NCBI GenBank assembly: GCA_900088475.1
Contig: FLMG01000368.1
Span: 1-60,931 of the forward strand
Direction: 5' to 3'
From: Hyphochytrium catenoides
Taxonomy: Eukaryota; Sar; Hyphochytriomycetes; Hyphochytriales; Hyphochytriaceae
Length of the DNA stretch: 60,931 nucleotides
In this document: positions 1 through 9,822 of the stretch, one piece after another
Position numbering within the stretch: the first letter of the stretch is position 1
How the letters are laid out: every line of letters begins with the position of its first letter
Notes under the pieces: model-generated
The model's input: only the letters and a program-made list of their open reading frames with translations
Databases searched by the model: none
What the model was told of the DNA's origin: nothing
Position numbers and translations under genes: made by a program

Positions 1-7
1 CTATCTG

Positions 8-196
8 TCACTCCTTGTTGACGGTCGTTGCTGTCTTGAGGACATCTTCTGTGTCTCTACAACTCTCAGTCAGAGAGTTCCAGATTGACAGAGACTCTGG
101 ATTGATATTTAGAGCTTCAATAGTTTGAGATTTCTGACGAATAGAGACCTTGAACTCTGAATCTAGCGGGGCTTGCACGAAGGGAACTAAGCGCAA
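8..196 (-). CDS. Possible terminal exon of an unrecognised gene (low confidence)
   Basis: An open stretch on the minus strand encodes about 60 residues without low complexity and ends in a TGA near the window edge. Its middle reads like ordinary globular protein (for example VQAPLDSEFKVSIRQKSQ). It could be the last exon of a gene whose earlier exon is the open stretch at 328-585, because a GTAACC donor-like site lies between them. I recognise no family, and chance open reading is a real alternative. Confidence 0.2.
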   Translation of the reverse strand: MRLVPFVQAPLDSEFKVSIRQKSQTIEALNINPESLSIWNSLTESCRDTEDVLKTATTVNKE

Positions 197-327
197 GCTT
201 ACACATATCCTACTAAAACAAGGAAGCTGATTGGCTCAGGTTGCCTTTTTTGATGAAAAGTATGTCAGGAGTACTCCTCATTAGACAAACTTAGATGATC
301 GTGCAGCACTGGCAGACGCATGCAGCT

Positions 328-585
328 TCAGCTTGAGAAGGAGAGACTGTACCAGCTCCTCACCGTAGAGTCCGCGGTTACCTCCTGGATCCCAGATAGT
401 GGACCTGGCGCCCATGCCCTGGTGACTTTGGCAATAGCAAGGAAGTAGTATACTGGGTCGCACGCCAAGAGCAGGATAATAACAGATCGGCGGAGGAACC
501 AGAAGACACGCACGCTGAAAAGCCGGAACAGAGTGATGGAAAGAGAGAGACGAGAGCTGGGAACAGCTGATCTCGCTCGCGGCAA
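328..585 (-). CDS. Possible exon with hydrophobic segment (low confidence)
   Basis: This minus-strand stretch can encode about 85 residues with one strongly hydrophobic run (LFSVRVFWFLRRSVIILLLA followed by DPVYYFLAIA), as in a small membrane protein. A possible donor (GTAACC) follows the codons for GIQE near 380. It lies just downstream of the PRL1 stop on the same strand, so it could equally be PRL1 3' UTR. There is no family match that I can name. Confidence 0.18.
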   Translation of the reverse strand: MPRARSAVPSSRLSLSITLFRLFSVRVFWFLRRSVIILLLACDPVYYFLAIAKVTRAWAPGPLSGIQEVTADSTVRSWYSLSFSS

Positions 586-653
586 GACTTAGCTAGCAAT
601 ATGTTCACGGGTGTATCTATGTTACATTTAGCAAGCTAGCGAATCTACCAAGT

Positions 654-3524
654 CTAATAGCGTCTCTTCTGCAGACAGAGCTTGGTCCAGGCTTTCATAT
701 CAATCGGATGAGTTTCAGGTGTCGCGGTCTCATCTTCCTTCCATATCTTAATAGTCTTGTCCGCCTCACAAGTAATGAAGCGGCTGAGAATCACCGAGAG
801 AATCAGTATCCCTACATTAGAACTCAACGCCCCTTGATAGCAAAAGCCTTACCTGCCCGTCATGTCGAAGGTGGAGGCAAAAATACCGGCCTCGCTATCC
901 AAAGACCCTATAAAGATGCAGGGAAGGATGAGTTATATTGAGCGCTTAAGAGACAGTGGGGACTCGGACAAACGCACGAACATTATACGGAAGTAGGGAG
1001 AGGTGATCAGGGTAATAAGGGCCAACGACAGGTCCTTAAGCTGTGGAAGGAAGGATGCGTGACCGACTAGCAGACCGAGTCGAGTTGACAGGGAGACAAA
1101 AAGAAGGAGAACAGATGAGCTTCCACAGCTAGATGGGTCTTACCTGGTTGCACGATAGTCTCACTCTTAGCAAAGTTGTACCCTGACGAGTAGTCCCAGA
1201 AATAAAGCGAGCCATTATCAGCACCAGAGACGAGAACATTGTCCTGGTTGGCAGCCAAAGTGTTCACAATCGCATTGTGGCCCGACAAGTTCTTTAGAAA
1301 TTTGCCGTCTCGGGCACTCCACTTTTTCAGATTGTCCGCAGCTCCTGAGACAAAGGTGTGTTCCTGAATGTACAAGATAGATAGACAGACAAGGTCCAAT
1401 GGCCAGACCCCAAGTTTAGCGTGCTTGCCACTAAGAAAGGGCACAGCCATAGCCCCAGTAATTGAATGCCAGTAGCCGGAACAGTGGGTCATTGAAGACA
1501 GTGTGTGATGCAGACCCATGAAGCCGTCCTGCCAACGGAGGGAGGACCGACGACTCAAGGCGAAGGATATCTCATCTTACCACTGGGTTCATCACAAGCG
1601 CTCTGACAGCCTTCTTATGGTTCGTTAAAGTTGCCATTGATTTCCCTGCCGCTAAATCCCAGAGCTTGAAAACGTCTCATTAGTCAATTGGGCTTCTCAC
1701 GAAAGTTCCTTGAACATGCCATTCTGGACTTCGAAGTCCACACCCTACCTTAATCTGGTTATCGTGAGATCCGGTGATCACTTGTGGATCCGTGGTCTGC
1801 GTCAAAATGGAGGCGACAGCATCTGTATGGCCTCCCAAGACATGAATTTGCTGCTTTGACCTCATATCCCACACCTTAAAACAAACAAGAAGAAGAGGAA
1901 GAATGATGAAGGTGAGGGTCCACAAAGCACTCCGTGAGTCAAAAGACAATTCACTAAGTGATGGAGATGCAATGGAGCGGCGAGATAACCGTCTGCCTAC
2001 ATGAGCCCCCGCTTGCTGGAAAGCAAAAAGAAGATACACAGAACAGCTTCCGGACGAGAAAAAAGAAAGACAACACGTGGTCTTGGCTTACTCTTCCAAC
2101 AGAGTCTCGGCCTCCGGAAATCAGAATGTCTAGCGTCGGATGCAGTGCTAAGGAGAAGACTCCTGATAGATGGCCATGGTAATGCCGGATGACCTTGTTA
2201 TACTCTAAGTCCCAACCTAATAGAGGTCCCGAAGCACTATCAGAAAGCAGTGGTGAACGAGGAGGGCAGAGGCCATGTCGGGAAGGGGAGAACCATCGGG
2301 CAGGCAGACTGAGGAGACAAAGCTGCAGAGAGACCCACATTTAACGGTCTTGTCCTCTCCACACGAGAAGAGGTAAGGATGCCTTGCACTGACCGCAAGT
2401 CCTCTGACAGTGTTGATGTGACCTGTCAGGGTCAACTTCAAAGTACCCGAAGCCAGGTCCCAGATCTAACTCCAGGTAAAATAATGAGAAGGCAGACAAA
2501 AGCACTAGCATACTTCCCTCTCTTGGCCCTTACTTCGTTGTCCTCTCTAACACGCTAAATAACTCTCCTAGCCCTATTCTCTCTTGCCTCTCTTCATCTC
2601 TCTCTCGCTTTCCATCACCGGTTCTAGCCACCCCGACCGTTCAGTCTCCTTCGGACTTTTTTGCTAGCTTTCGCACCTTAATGGTCCTGTCAGCTGCACC
2701 AGTGGCAAACCATTCATTTGTAGGGTCCATTGCCACGGAACGCACCCAGCCCAAGTGCGCCGAAATGACGCGCATGAGTTTCCAAGGCGCATGCCATTCT
2801 GTAGGGCGTGACGGTGAGACTTACGGCTGAAACTGCGAAGATAGCATTTGGACTTGTTCTACCTGGTACGGGTACAGATGGGGGTGCTCTTCGAGCGACG
2901 AGTGCCCCTGACATGGCCTTTTGACCTGGTGCTGCCCCTGTCTGCCTGGGCTGGTAGGCAATAAGTCCTGTGCTTTCTGGTTGTGATCTAGAAAGAAAAT
3001 TGAAGGATGAGTGCTAAGATTCCGGAATAGAAGGAATGAAAACGGTGAAGAACGCGTACTTTTTAGCCTGCTTCTCGTCTTCCTTGATACTCTCAATAAC
3101 CTTATCCACGGTGGACACAGGAATCTTTGAGGGAGGAGCTGAAGACAATCGTCAGTCGACCGAGATGAGGGCAGCGGCGCAATGAATGTGATAATACCTT
3201 CTGCTAAGGCTTCACTGGGTTCCTCACCAGTCTCGCTAGGCTCTTCCCCTTGTCTTGCTGCTGGCACTGGAGGTGGTAGGTCCTTGACTGCTTCATATTC
3301 CGCTCTAATCTTTGATCGAACCTTGATCTTTTGACTGCACGTAGTAGCCATCAGTTCATAACTTTCCCCTCTAATCACTAAGCTCACTACCTGGGGAGGT
3401 GTTCAGCTACAGGAAGACCAAGATCGGACTGAAACATGGCTCTTGTCCGCTTGATGGACAGTAAAACCTTCTCTTGAAGCATTCCAAGGTCCTCTTGCCC
3501 CACGAGCTGCTCGGTGGCAGCCAT
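654..3524 (-). CDS. PRL1: Pleiotropic regulator 1 (PRL1/PLRG1/Prp46), WD40 spliceosome protein
   Basis: Nuclear WD40 protein of the Prp19/NineTeen complex, needed for spliceosome activation. The gene is split by many introns. Exon 1 is 3391-3524 (starts [14 protein letters not shown]) and is followed by a 56-nt intron. After a low-complexity N-terminal part comes the family-specific block [20 protein letters not shown] (2700-2810), then successive WD40 blades: [20 protein letters not shown] (2340-2430), the [19 protein letters not shown] blade (2090-2210), [19 protein letters not shown] (1745-1870), and the [14 protein letters not shown]...SETIVQPG blade (1150-1350). The last exon ends with the family tail [16 protein letters not shown] and a TAG at 654-656. 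Order and wording match PRL1 rather than other WD40 proteins. I did not place every exon boundary. Confidence 0.95.
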
Positions 3525-4685
3525 TTTGCCTTTAGGACCTGTCCTGATCTCTAGATCTATATCACTTCCCTGATCTCAAAAAGTGGTACGTTCTAGGCTT
3601 ATATAGGGCTGACGAATCCTTGCTCCAGCTGCTTGCGTCGGCCCAAGCAAAGTCCACTTCACTTCAGAAAAGAACAGGATGGAGGTAGCTGTAGCTGTAG
3701 CACTTGGCAGACCTTTGCCACGTCTGGAAGCTTGATCTGAAGCTTTAGATGATCTTTGAACGGCCGAGTGATCTGAGGTTTGTGATGATGGGAAAGGAAC
3801 TCAGCCTGCAACTTTCTCTTCCACTCTCCACATCCTAATCGCCGCTTGTCTTCTTACGTCAAACTCTAAACAGTGAGATGTCGGCTTATTGGAAGCCATA
3901 GAATAAATAAAGTGAAGTGTAGATTATAAATCCCCATGAAGCCGTTAACGGCATTGACGGATGGATTCTGATTGACGGACGGTCTGGATCCAAAGAACCT
4001 GCCGGCCAAGGTCCGATGAGGGACTGCTGAAGCTTATTAACGCTGACTATCTGCGGGCCGAAGGTGGAAGAGCTATTGCCTCGACGGATTGCTCTCATGC
4101 TCGCATCATGGGCAGGTAACCCCGGGCGTGCAATAGGAAGAAGCGAAAGTAAACGATCACCCTTGCGATACGAGAAGATGCGGCGGGGAGATCATGTACG
4201 AAAGGGCATGGGACTGCCTTCACCAGGGATTCCAAAGACAATGCTTGCCACTGAATGCTGGGAACCTGCTTTGCAGGATGCAAGGGCAAGGTAGAGGTAT
4301 GGATTGATTATGTGGATTTCATTCGACAGATATATAGCGGAAGGTTCCTATACAGCGAGCCAGCCTTAACCTTCTATGTACAGACGGTTTATAGACATTA
4401 ACCTTCTATGTACAGACGGTTATAGACATTTACGAGAGCTCAGACAGGGGCGGGCTCCCACGACCCAGCTTAGCACACACAAATAATTGGACAATCAACT
4501 TTGCCATATGTTCGAGACCAAGAGGCACCAAGAAAGCGCCAGGATGGTCGGCCCTAAGTACCCAGGCCTTGATGTTCCTTTCCTGTGGGAGACAAGGGTG
4601 AAAGCCTATAAGTCCCACACATCTTTTCCTGAGCTCATGGTGTTAATGAAAAGGTCCAATGCTAGAGAGCGCTTGGGGAAAAGGC
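3525..4685. other. Intergenic region, 1.16 kb
   Basis: Lies between the PRL1 start and the end of the MYND gene, both on the minus strand, so it holds the PRL1 promoter and the MYND 3' UTR. I see no convincing coding exon. It contains a perfect 12-bp palindrome (3941-3952) and a 32-bp tandem duplication (4366-4428). Confidence 0.6.
4366..4428. repeat. 32-bp tandem duplication, two copies
   Basis: Two direct copies begin TTAACCTTCTATGTACAGAC at 4366 and at 4398. The second copy lacks one T in a TTT run, so the copies are 32 and 31 bp. The repeat lies in non-coding DNA about 260 bp downstream of the MYND gene stop. Confidence 0.9.
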
Positions 4686-5304
4686 CTATGCCTTGCAAAG
4701 GTGCTTGTGGTCATATCTCCAGTGTATTTTCTGGCAATCTCTTGAACAATATTTCGTCCCATGGCACTTTCCGCAGGACAACAGCTTCCCTTTGTTCACG
4801 CAGCCATAGTTGCTGCAGAATGTCTTTTGCAAAGAGCCCCAGTCTGCGGCCGGAAGTTGGGCCTTTGCGCGAGCCTTATGAAGATCTCGGAGGCACTCTA
4901 CGGCAGCTGGGAGATCAGGATCATTACATTCCTTGCGTAGTTTGAGTCCCTCCTGAGCCACTTTTTCAGCCTAAGTGTGTGAGAGAAAGATGGTGAGAAG
5001 AACTCCTTCTCCGCAGCTGTGATCGCGTGATTCCTACCTCGTCAAACATCTTGAGCATAGTGTAAGCGTCTGCAGCGTTGACGAGAGGAATAGAGACATA
5101 TACTTTGGAGAGGTTAAGCTTCATTCTTAGTCGCAAGCACTCGTTGTATAGGTCTACAGACTTCTTGTAGTCGCCGCTCTTGAGGGCCATGCAAGCGGCA
5201 TTTGACAGCTCCACAGCCTGCATCCGTCGCATGGCGTCCTCTGGAGACACACCAAGGTCAATAGACCCAGGGCTTCCTGCTCGCCCGCTACGGAAGCCAA
5301 ACAT
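4686..5304 (-). CDS. Small MYND zinc-finger protein with TPR-like N-terminus
   Basis: Two exons (5038-5304 and 4686-4970) are separated by a 67-nt GT-AG intron at phase 0, giving 182 residues. Residues about 30-115 form helical TPR-like repeats (AVELSNAACMALKSGDYKKS, then LVNAADAYTMLKMFDE). The C-terminus is a complete MYND finger with the C-C/C-C/C-C/H-C ligand pattern: C in FCSNYGC, LLSCGKC, TKYCSRDC, then HWRYDHKHLC. MYND fingers bind proline-rich peptides, so a scaffold or adaptor role is the usual inference. No SET or other catalytic domain is present. The last residue is three after the final Cys, so the finger ends the protein. Confidence 0.85.
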
Positions 5305-6151
5305 CTTTCGCCTTTATAGCAGGGGTAAGACTAATCACGATACGTCCCTAACTGATCTCCGGTCTGTGAAAAAATGATGTGAGGAGTAGATGTTGATGTT
5401 TGTTCAGCTGCTGGCCCTGGCTTCAGAAGCCAGAAAGCTAGGAATTGGACGGCGGCGAACAATGACTTCTGGAGAGTGCAGCAGCAGCATCCTCAGCAGC
5501 AGACAAAGCTCCGCAAAGCTCCTGAGTGGGCTGAACTGCCGCTCTGCAGCTGGCAGAACTGCCGCTCTGCAGCTGGCAGAACTGCCGCTCCACAGCTCGC
5601 AGAAGTGCTGCTCTGCAGCTGATGTGCTTGATGCTTCTTTCTTCCCTTTCAGAGATCAGCATTAGGAATGCAGCTGTTTATTTATTTGGAATGCTATGGG
5701 GTGGTAGCTGTTACTGTACAGTACATGTCTGGAATCCTTTGGCTCTATTCTGAATTATGGCATACATGTCCACTTTGGGCTTTTCCACTTTCCCACTTTC
5801 CCACTTGCGGGCGATTCCAAATCCGTAATACTCTTTTGGCTTTTGTCAAGAATACAGTACACAGAATTTTCCCTTGTTCCTCTCTTTCTGATCTCAGTGC
5901 TCGGGGCAGCTCCTCTTGCGGAAGCTTCAACCTCAGCGCTGACGGAGGACAGAGATTATCGGCTTTTGAGACAAAGATTATCGGCTTTGGAGTCAGAGAT
6001 CAACGGCCCTCTAGGAAGGAGAGTGTAAGCGTGAAGTGGCTTTGAGGGTCTATAATTTTTTAAGAGGAAAGGAAGGGGCAGGTGAATCGGGTGCGGTTGC
6101 GAATGGGAAGCTAGAGGCTTTTCACACAGAGAGTCCAGGCATCTTGTAAGG
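5305..6151. other. Divergent intergenic region with minisatellite and possible upstream exon
   Basis: Separates the divergent MYND (-) and cation exchanger (+) genes, so both promoters should be here. It contains a 23-bp minisatellite (5534-5625), a near-repeat of AGATTATCGGCTTT about 5950-5995, and an open stretch at 5843-6028 whose N-terminus is signal-peptide-like (VPLFLISVLGAAPLAEAS). That stretch could be an upstream exon of the exchanger. Confidence 0.5.
5534..5625. repeat. 23-bp minisatellite, about four copies
   Basis: Units of 23 bp start at 5534, 5557, 5580 and 5603 with consensus AACTGCCGCTCTGCAGCTGG plus CAG. The first two are identical, and the last two carry a few substitutions. 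Each unit contains the palindromes CTGCAG and CAGCTG. Confidence 0.9.
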
Positions 6152-9100
6152 ATGACCCTGCTAGTGACAGAAGCTTGCAGCTATGATGAGGGTGACCCAG
6201 GCCCGCTGGGTCTTAACTACCTCGCCTTTCACTATTGCACCATGAAGGATATGCCGATCATATCCTTTTGCCTTCTCGCAGCTTGGCTCTTGGTCCTTTT
6301 CTTCGTCTGTAAGAACAGTGCTATGCAACTCGCCTTAATACTGTTGTCTAACCGCTGTCTTCTTTCCGCAGTGGGCAGCACCGCTGAAGCCTACCTAACA
6401 CCCATTCTTTCTGATATTTGTGAGAAGGTGAGACTTTCCTCTGGGAGTCAATGTTGACTAGACTGCCTAGCTCAGATAATGTCTTTTCCTTTCATTGCCC
6501 GCTAACTGATGCTTGTCTTGCAGCTAAACCTCTCCTACGATGTGGCGGGCGTTACCTTCCTGGCCTTTGGCAATGGGGCGCCTGACGTCTTCTCTTCTCT
6601 AGCCGCTTTCAGAAGGGGTTCAGTGGAGGTGGGGATGAATGCTCTGCTAGGAGGAGGAGCCTGTATAGTGACGCTAGTAGTCGGGCTCGTGGCGATCTGC
6701 ACGGATGTACACATCCTCCCACGAGCCTTCATCCGAGATGTCTCTTTTTACTTTGTCGGTGAGTCATTAACTCGGCTTCCAGGCCATATCGCTTGCTAGT
6801 ACTGCTTCTGCTGCGTCCGCGTGGCAACCTACTAAAGCCAAGCCTTTGTTTACTCCTGGTCACTCTGCCGCCCCTTATGGACCTACTCCCTTAGTATTTC
6901 GTCCTGTCTGACACTGTCTTCGTCGATCCTTCATATGACATTTGGAAACCAGGCCTTCTCCTGCTACTCATCATGGGTCTTTTGGGGCAATTCACACTGC
7001 ATTGGGCTCTGGCAATGGTTGGACTCTACGTGACTCATGTGGTGGTTGTCGCCTGGATGGAGAGACAGCATCGGGAGAAGAAACAACTCGGCAAGGCTTT
7101 TTCGGAGCCTAGCTACCAAGAGGTAGGAAACCCCAGATGTGTGCTGTTTAGCGCTTGCTCGGTGACCTTATCCAGGGGACCCGTTCTCATCCATCCAGGG
7201 GACCCGTTCTCATCCTATACTTGATACATGTCAGGTCCCATTCCTTGACCCTGCGCCTCTCACTCTTGCATAAGTGTCAGCACTTCAGCTTACACTACTA
7301 TGTGTTCGGAAGAGTTTCTCTCCGCCGCCGTAAAGACGTGCGTCTGTTACCTCTCCAAGTCTGCTGTGGTCCCCGCCGATGTTCTTGCTGCCTAACGAGT
7401 CTCTGGTCTTTCTGCAGGCTGAAGTAGGTGGCGCTGACTGGGCTGGCTATTGGCATAGTCCTCTCGAAGCAGCTGAAGATGATGGTCCTTCCAAGCCCAA
7501 ATACACGGCTTATCATTTCTCAACCCGAAACCCACCGTCCCTTGCAATCCCTCCATCGTTGTCAGGAACAGACCGAAAAGAAAGCATGACATGTCTTCTA
7601 GGCGAAGAATCGGTCTCTAACCTCATTGTTGACTACTTTGCGGCTGTGCCGCAGGCAGTGAAGCTGGAAACTAGTAAGAGTCAAGACAATGAAGGTAAGA
7701 AATTGCACCACTCCCACATGGTGACTGTTCGAGCTGTTGCGCTTTCCCTTCACGTCTTGTACATGGTATCCCTTACATGCCGCCCTGTGTCGAATCTTGA
7801 GCAGAAGATAAGCCCGAAGTAGAAATATCTTTGCTAGACAACCAGGAGAAAACCCTCCACGATGCGTGGAAGAGCTCAGCTCTTCGATTCGCAAAGTCCA
7901 GCCAGTCCTTCATGGCTTCTCTGTACTGGTCTTTGCTCAAAGTCCGAGGCGAGTCTCGTCGCCGCCATGGCTCTCTCTTTGAGAAGAGAGATGTGCTGCA
8001 CTCTTTCTTCGCCATTGTAGAGATTCCTCTCCATTATGCGAGGAAGTGGACCATTCCTATGGTAGATCCCGAGGATTTCTCGCGGCAAATGGCCATCGCC
8101 TGGTCCCTGGCTTGTCCACTATTCACTCTCTTTGCCCTGGGCATGCTAGAAGCAACTATTAGAGGTACGTACTAGAGATTCCGTGGCCGGGTTTGGAATT
8201 CTCCCAACACTTAGACGACCTTCCTTGGGCGCATTTGTTTGCAGATGTCGCTGATGGGTTGACTGCTTTGTCCTAATACTAGCCTCTAATACATAATACT
8301 TCTCCTTCCTATGTTTAGGCTTGGAACGCGTACTTGTGGCACTATCCGTAGGAGCTGTGGCGGCAACGGTGTCTTATCTGCTTCTGCACCGTCAACGGGT
8401 TCCAGATAACTCCACAGCAGTGGTAAGGACCATCCTACCTCCGTCCTTATGTCTTCAATCACCTTAAGCATGAGAGCCTGTAAAGCCATATGGACCTTAT
8501 GCTCTGCTTTGATATTATGTGTGTCTTTAACGCTCTAACCTCCTCCTACCACTCTGTCTATGGCAGCTCTTCATACTCATGGCAGGATTCGCAATGAGCA
8601 TTGCATGGACGTACCTGGCAGCAGAGGAGGTAAGGGATCGGGAGACTATTTGTCCTCGTGATTGCGTGGGGGATGCTCAAGGGGACCCTAACCTTCCTGA
8701 TCTTCTCTCTGCCTTCTCTATCTGTCACAGTTGATGGCTCTGCTGACCGCCATGGGGGAAATTGCTGGCATTGACGACAGCGTGATGGCCCTCTCCATCT
8801 TAGCTATAGGCAACTCTTTAGAGGACTTAATCAACGACCTTGCAGTGGCACGAGCCGGTAAGCACAATCCTTTCCCTTTGCCCCAAAAAATTATTGCCCG
8901 GTCTTACGCTCTTCCCTTTGCTCGTACTTGTGTGTGATCTACAGGAATGGCGGACATGGCGCTAGCAGGTTGCTATGGCGGTCCCGGCTTTAATTTACTG
9001 ATAGGACTGGGCCTGTCCATGGCTCTTAGATCTCTTAACGGTAAGCAAAGCACTGAGTGTCGGCGAACAAGAGGGGACGCAGAAGAGGTATAGGTGGATA

Positions 9101-9467
9101 TAGCGTAGGACATTGAATATAAAGCAATAGCCTAGGAGAGTGATCAAAGGTTCGTTTGACAAGAGAGCCAAACAAGAGAGATAGAAGAATTGGGAAAGAA
9201 CAGCTCTAGGGAAGAGGTAACGGTGATGCAAAAGGAACATGCTCATCACTGGTTGCTAAGTCTTTCCCTTCGACAGCTGAAGGCCCTGTTACCTTCAAGA
9301 TGGACGCCTACTCCTACTTCTCTATCTTTTTCCTCTTCGGCGCGCTGGGGCTTACTTTTTTTGCTGTTAAGAGAAACAACTGGCATCTCTCCCGAGCCCA
9401 TGGCTTCACCCTCTGTCTGCTCTATTCTCTCTACCTCGGTGTCAATATTCTCATGTCCCAGCTGTAG
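6152..9467 (+). CDS. Cation/Ca2+ exchanger, NCLX/CCX (SLC8B1/SLC24A6-like) type
   Basis: Predicted antiporter of the CaCA superfamily that moves Ca2+ against Na+ or K+ across an organelle or plasma membrane. Eleven exons with closing phases: 6152-6308, 6372-6427, 6524-6758, 6953-7122, 7418-7694, 7805-8164, 8319-8422, 8567-8629, 8731-8857, 8945-9040, 9277-9467; 611 residues. The alpha-1 repeat reads AGVTFLAFGNGAPDVFSS (about residues 78-95), typical of the NCLX/CCX branch. The alpha-2 repeat reads LAIGNSLEDLINDLAVARAG, followed by the GCYGGPGFNLLIGLGLS block. A roughly 210-residue charged loop (exons 5-6) separates the two halves. The Cys-rich start (EACSY...FHYC) matches the lumenal loop before TM1. 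The ATG at 6152 is the first in frame here, but an upstream exon with a signal peptide is possible. Confidence 0.92.
7171..7216. repeat. 23-bp direct tandem repeat in an exchanger intron
   Basis: TCCAGGGGACCCGTTCTCAT is repeated at 7171 and 7194 in the intron after exon 4 of the cation exchanger. It is non-coding and is most simply a small local duplication. Confidence 0.85.
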
Positions 9468-9538
9468 AATAATAAGATAGTTTTTGTGGCACGATTTTTC
9501 TGACATCTCATTCGTCCTCAATCTCTACTCTCTCTACG

Positions 9539-9569
<31 letters not shown>

Positions 9570-9822
9570 CGCCTCCCTAACCTTTCTGAGAGTTCTACCT
9601 CCATCCCGTGTGTGGCTATGGATAGCACTTCCCTTCCCAGCACTGGGGCCTCTCAACCCCACGACGTCCCAGTTCGTTGTTTGCCGACGGAAACAGAACT
9701 AGTGAACCAGGGTCGAGGTGTAGAGCCAACTTGATAGACTAAGAGAGAGAGAGAGAGAGAGCCAACAGGTCTTAAGGGTAGGTCGCGTGGTTATCTTCTC
9801 GAAGTTCTCCCAAAGGGGTCTC
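9468..9822. other. Convergent 3' region with (CT)n and (GA)n tracts
   Basis: 355 bp between the stops of the exchanger (+) and the 466-aa gene (-). It holds a pure CT run near 9539-9566 and a GA run near 9741-9761, about 200 bp apart and complementary in sense, which could base-pair. No coding signal seen. Confidence 0.5.
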
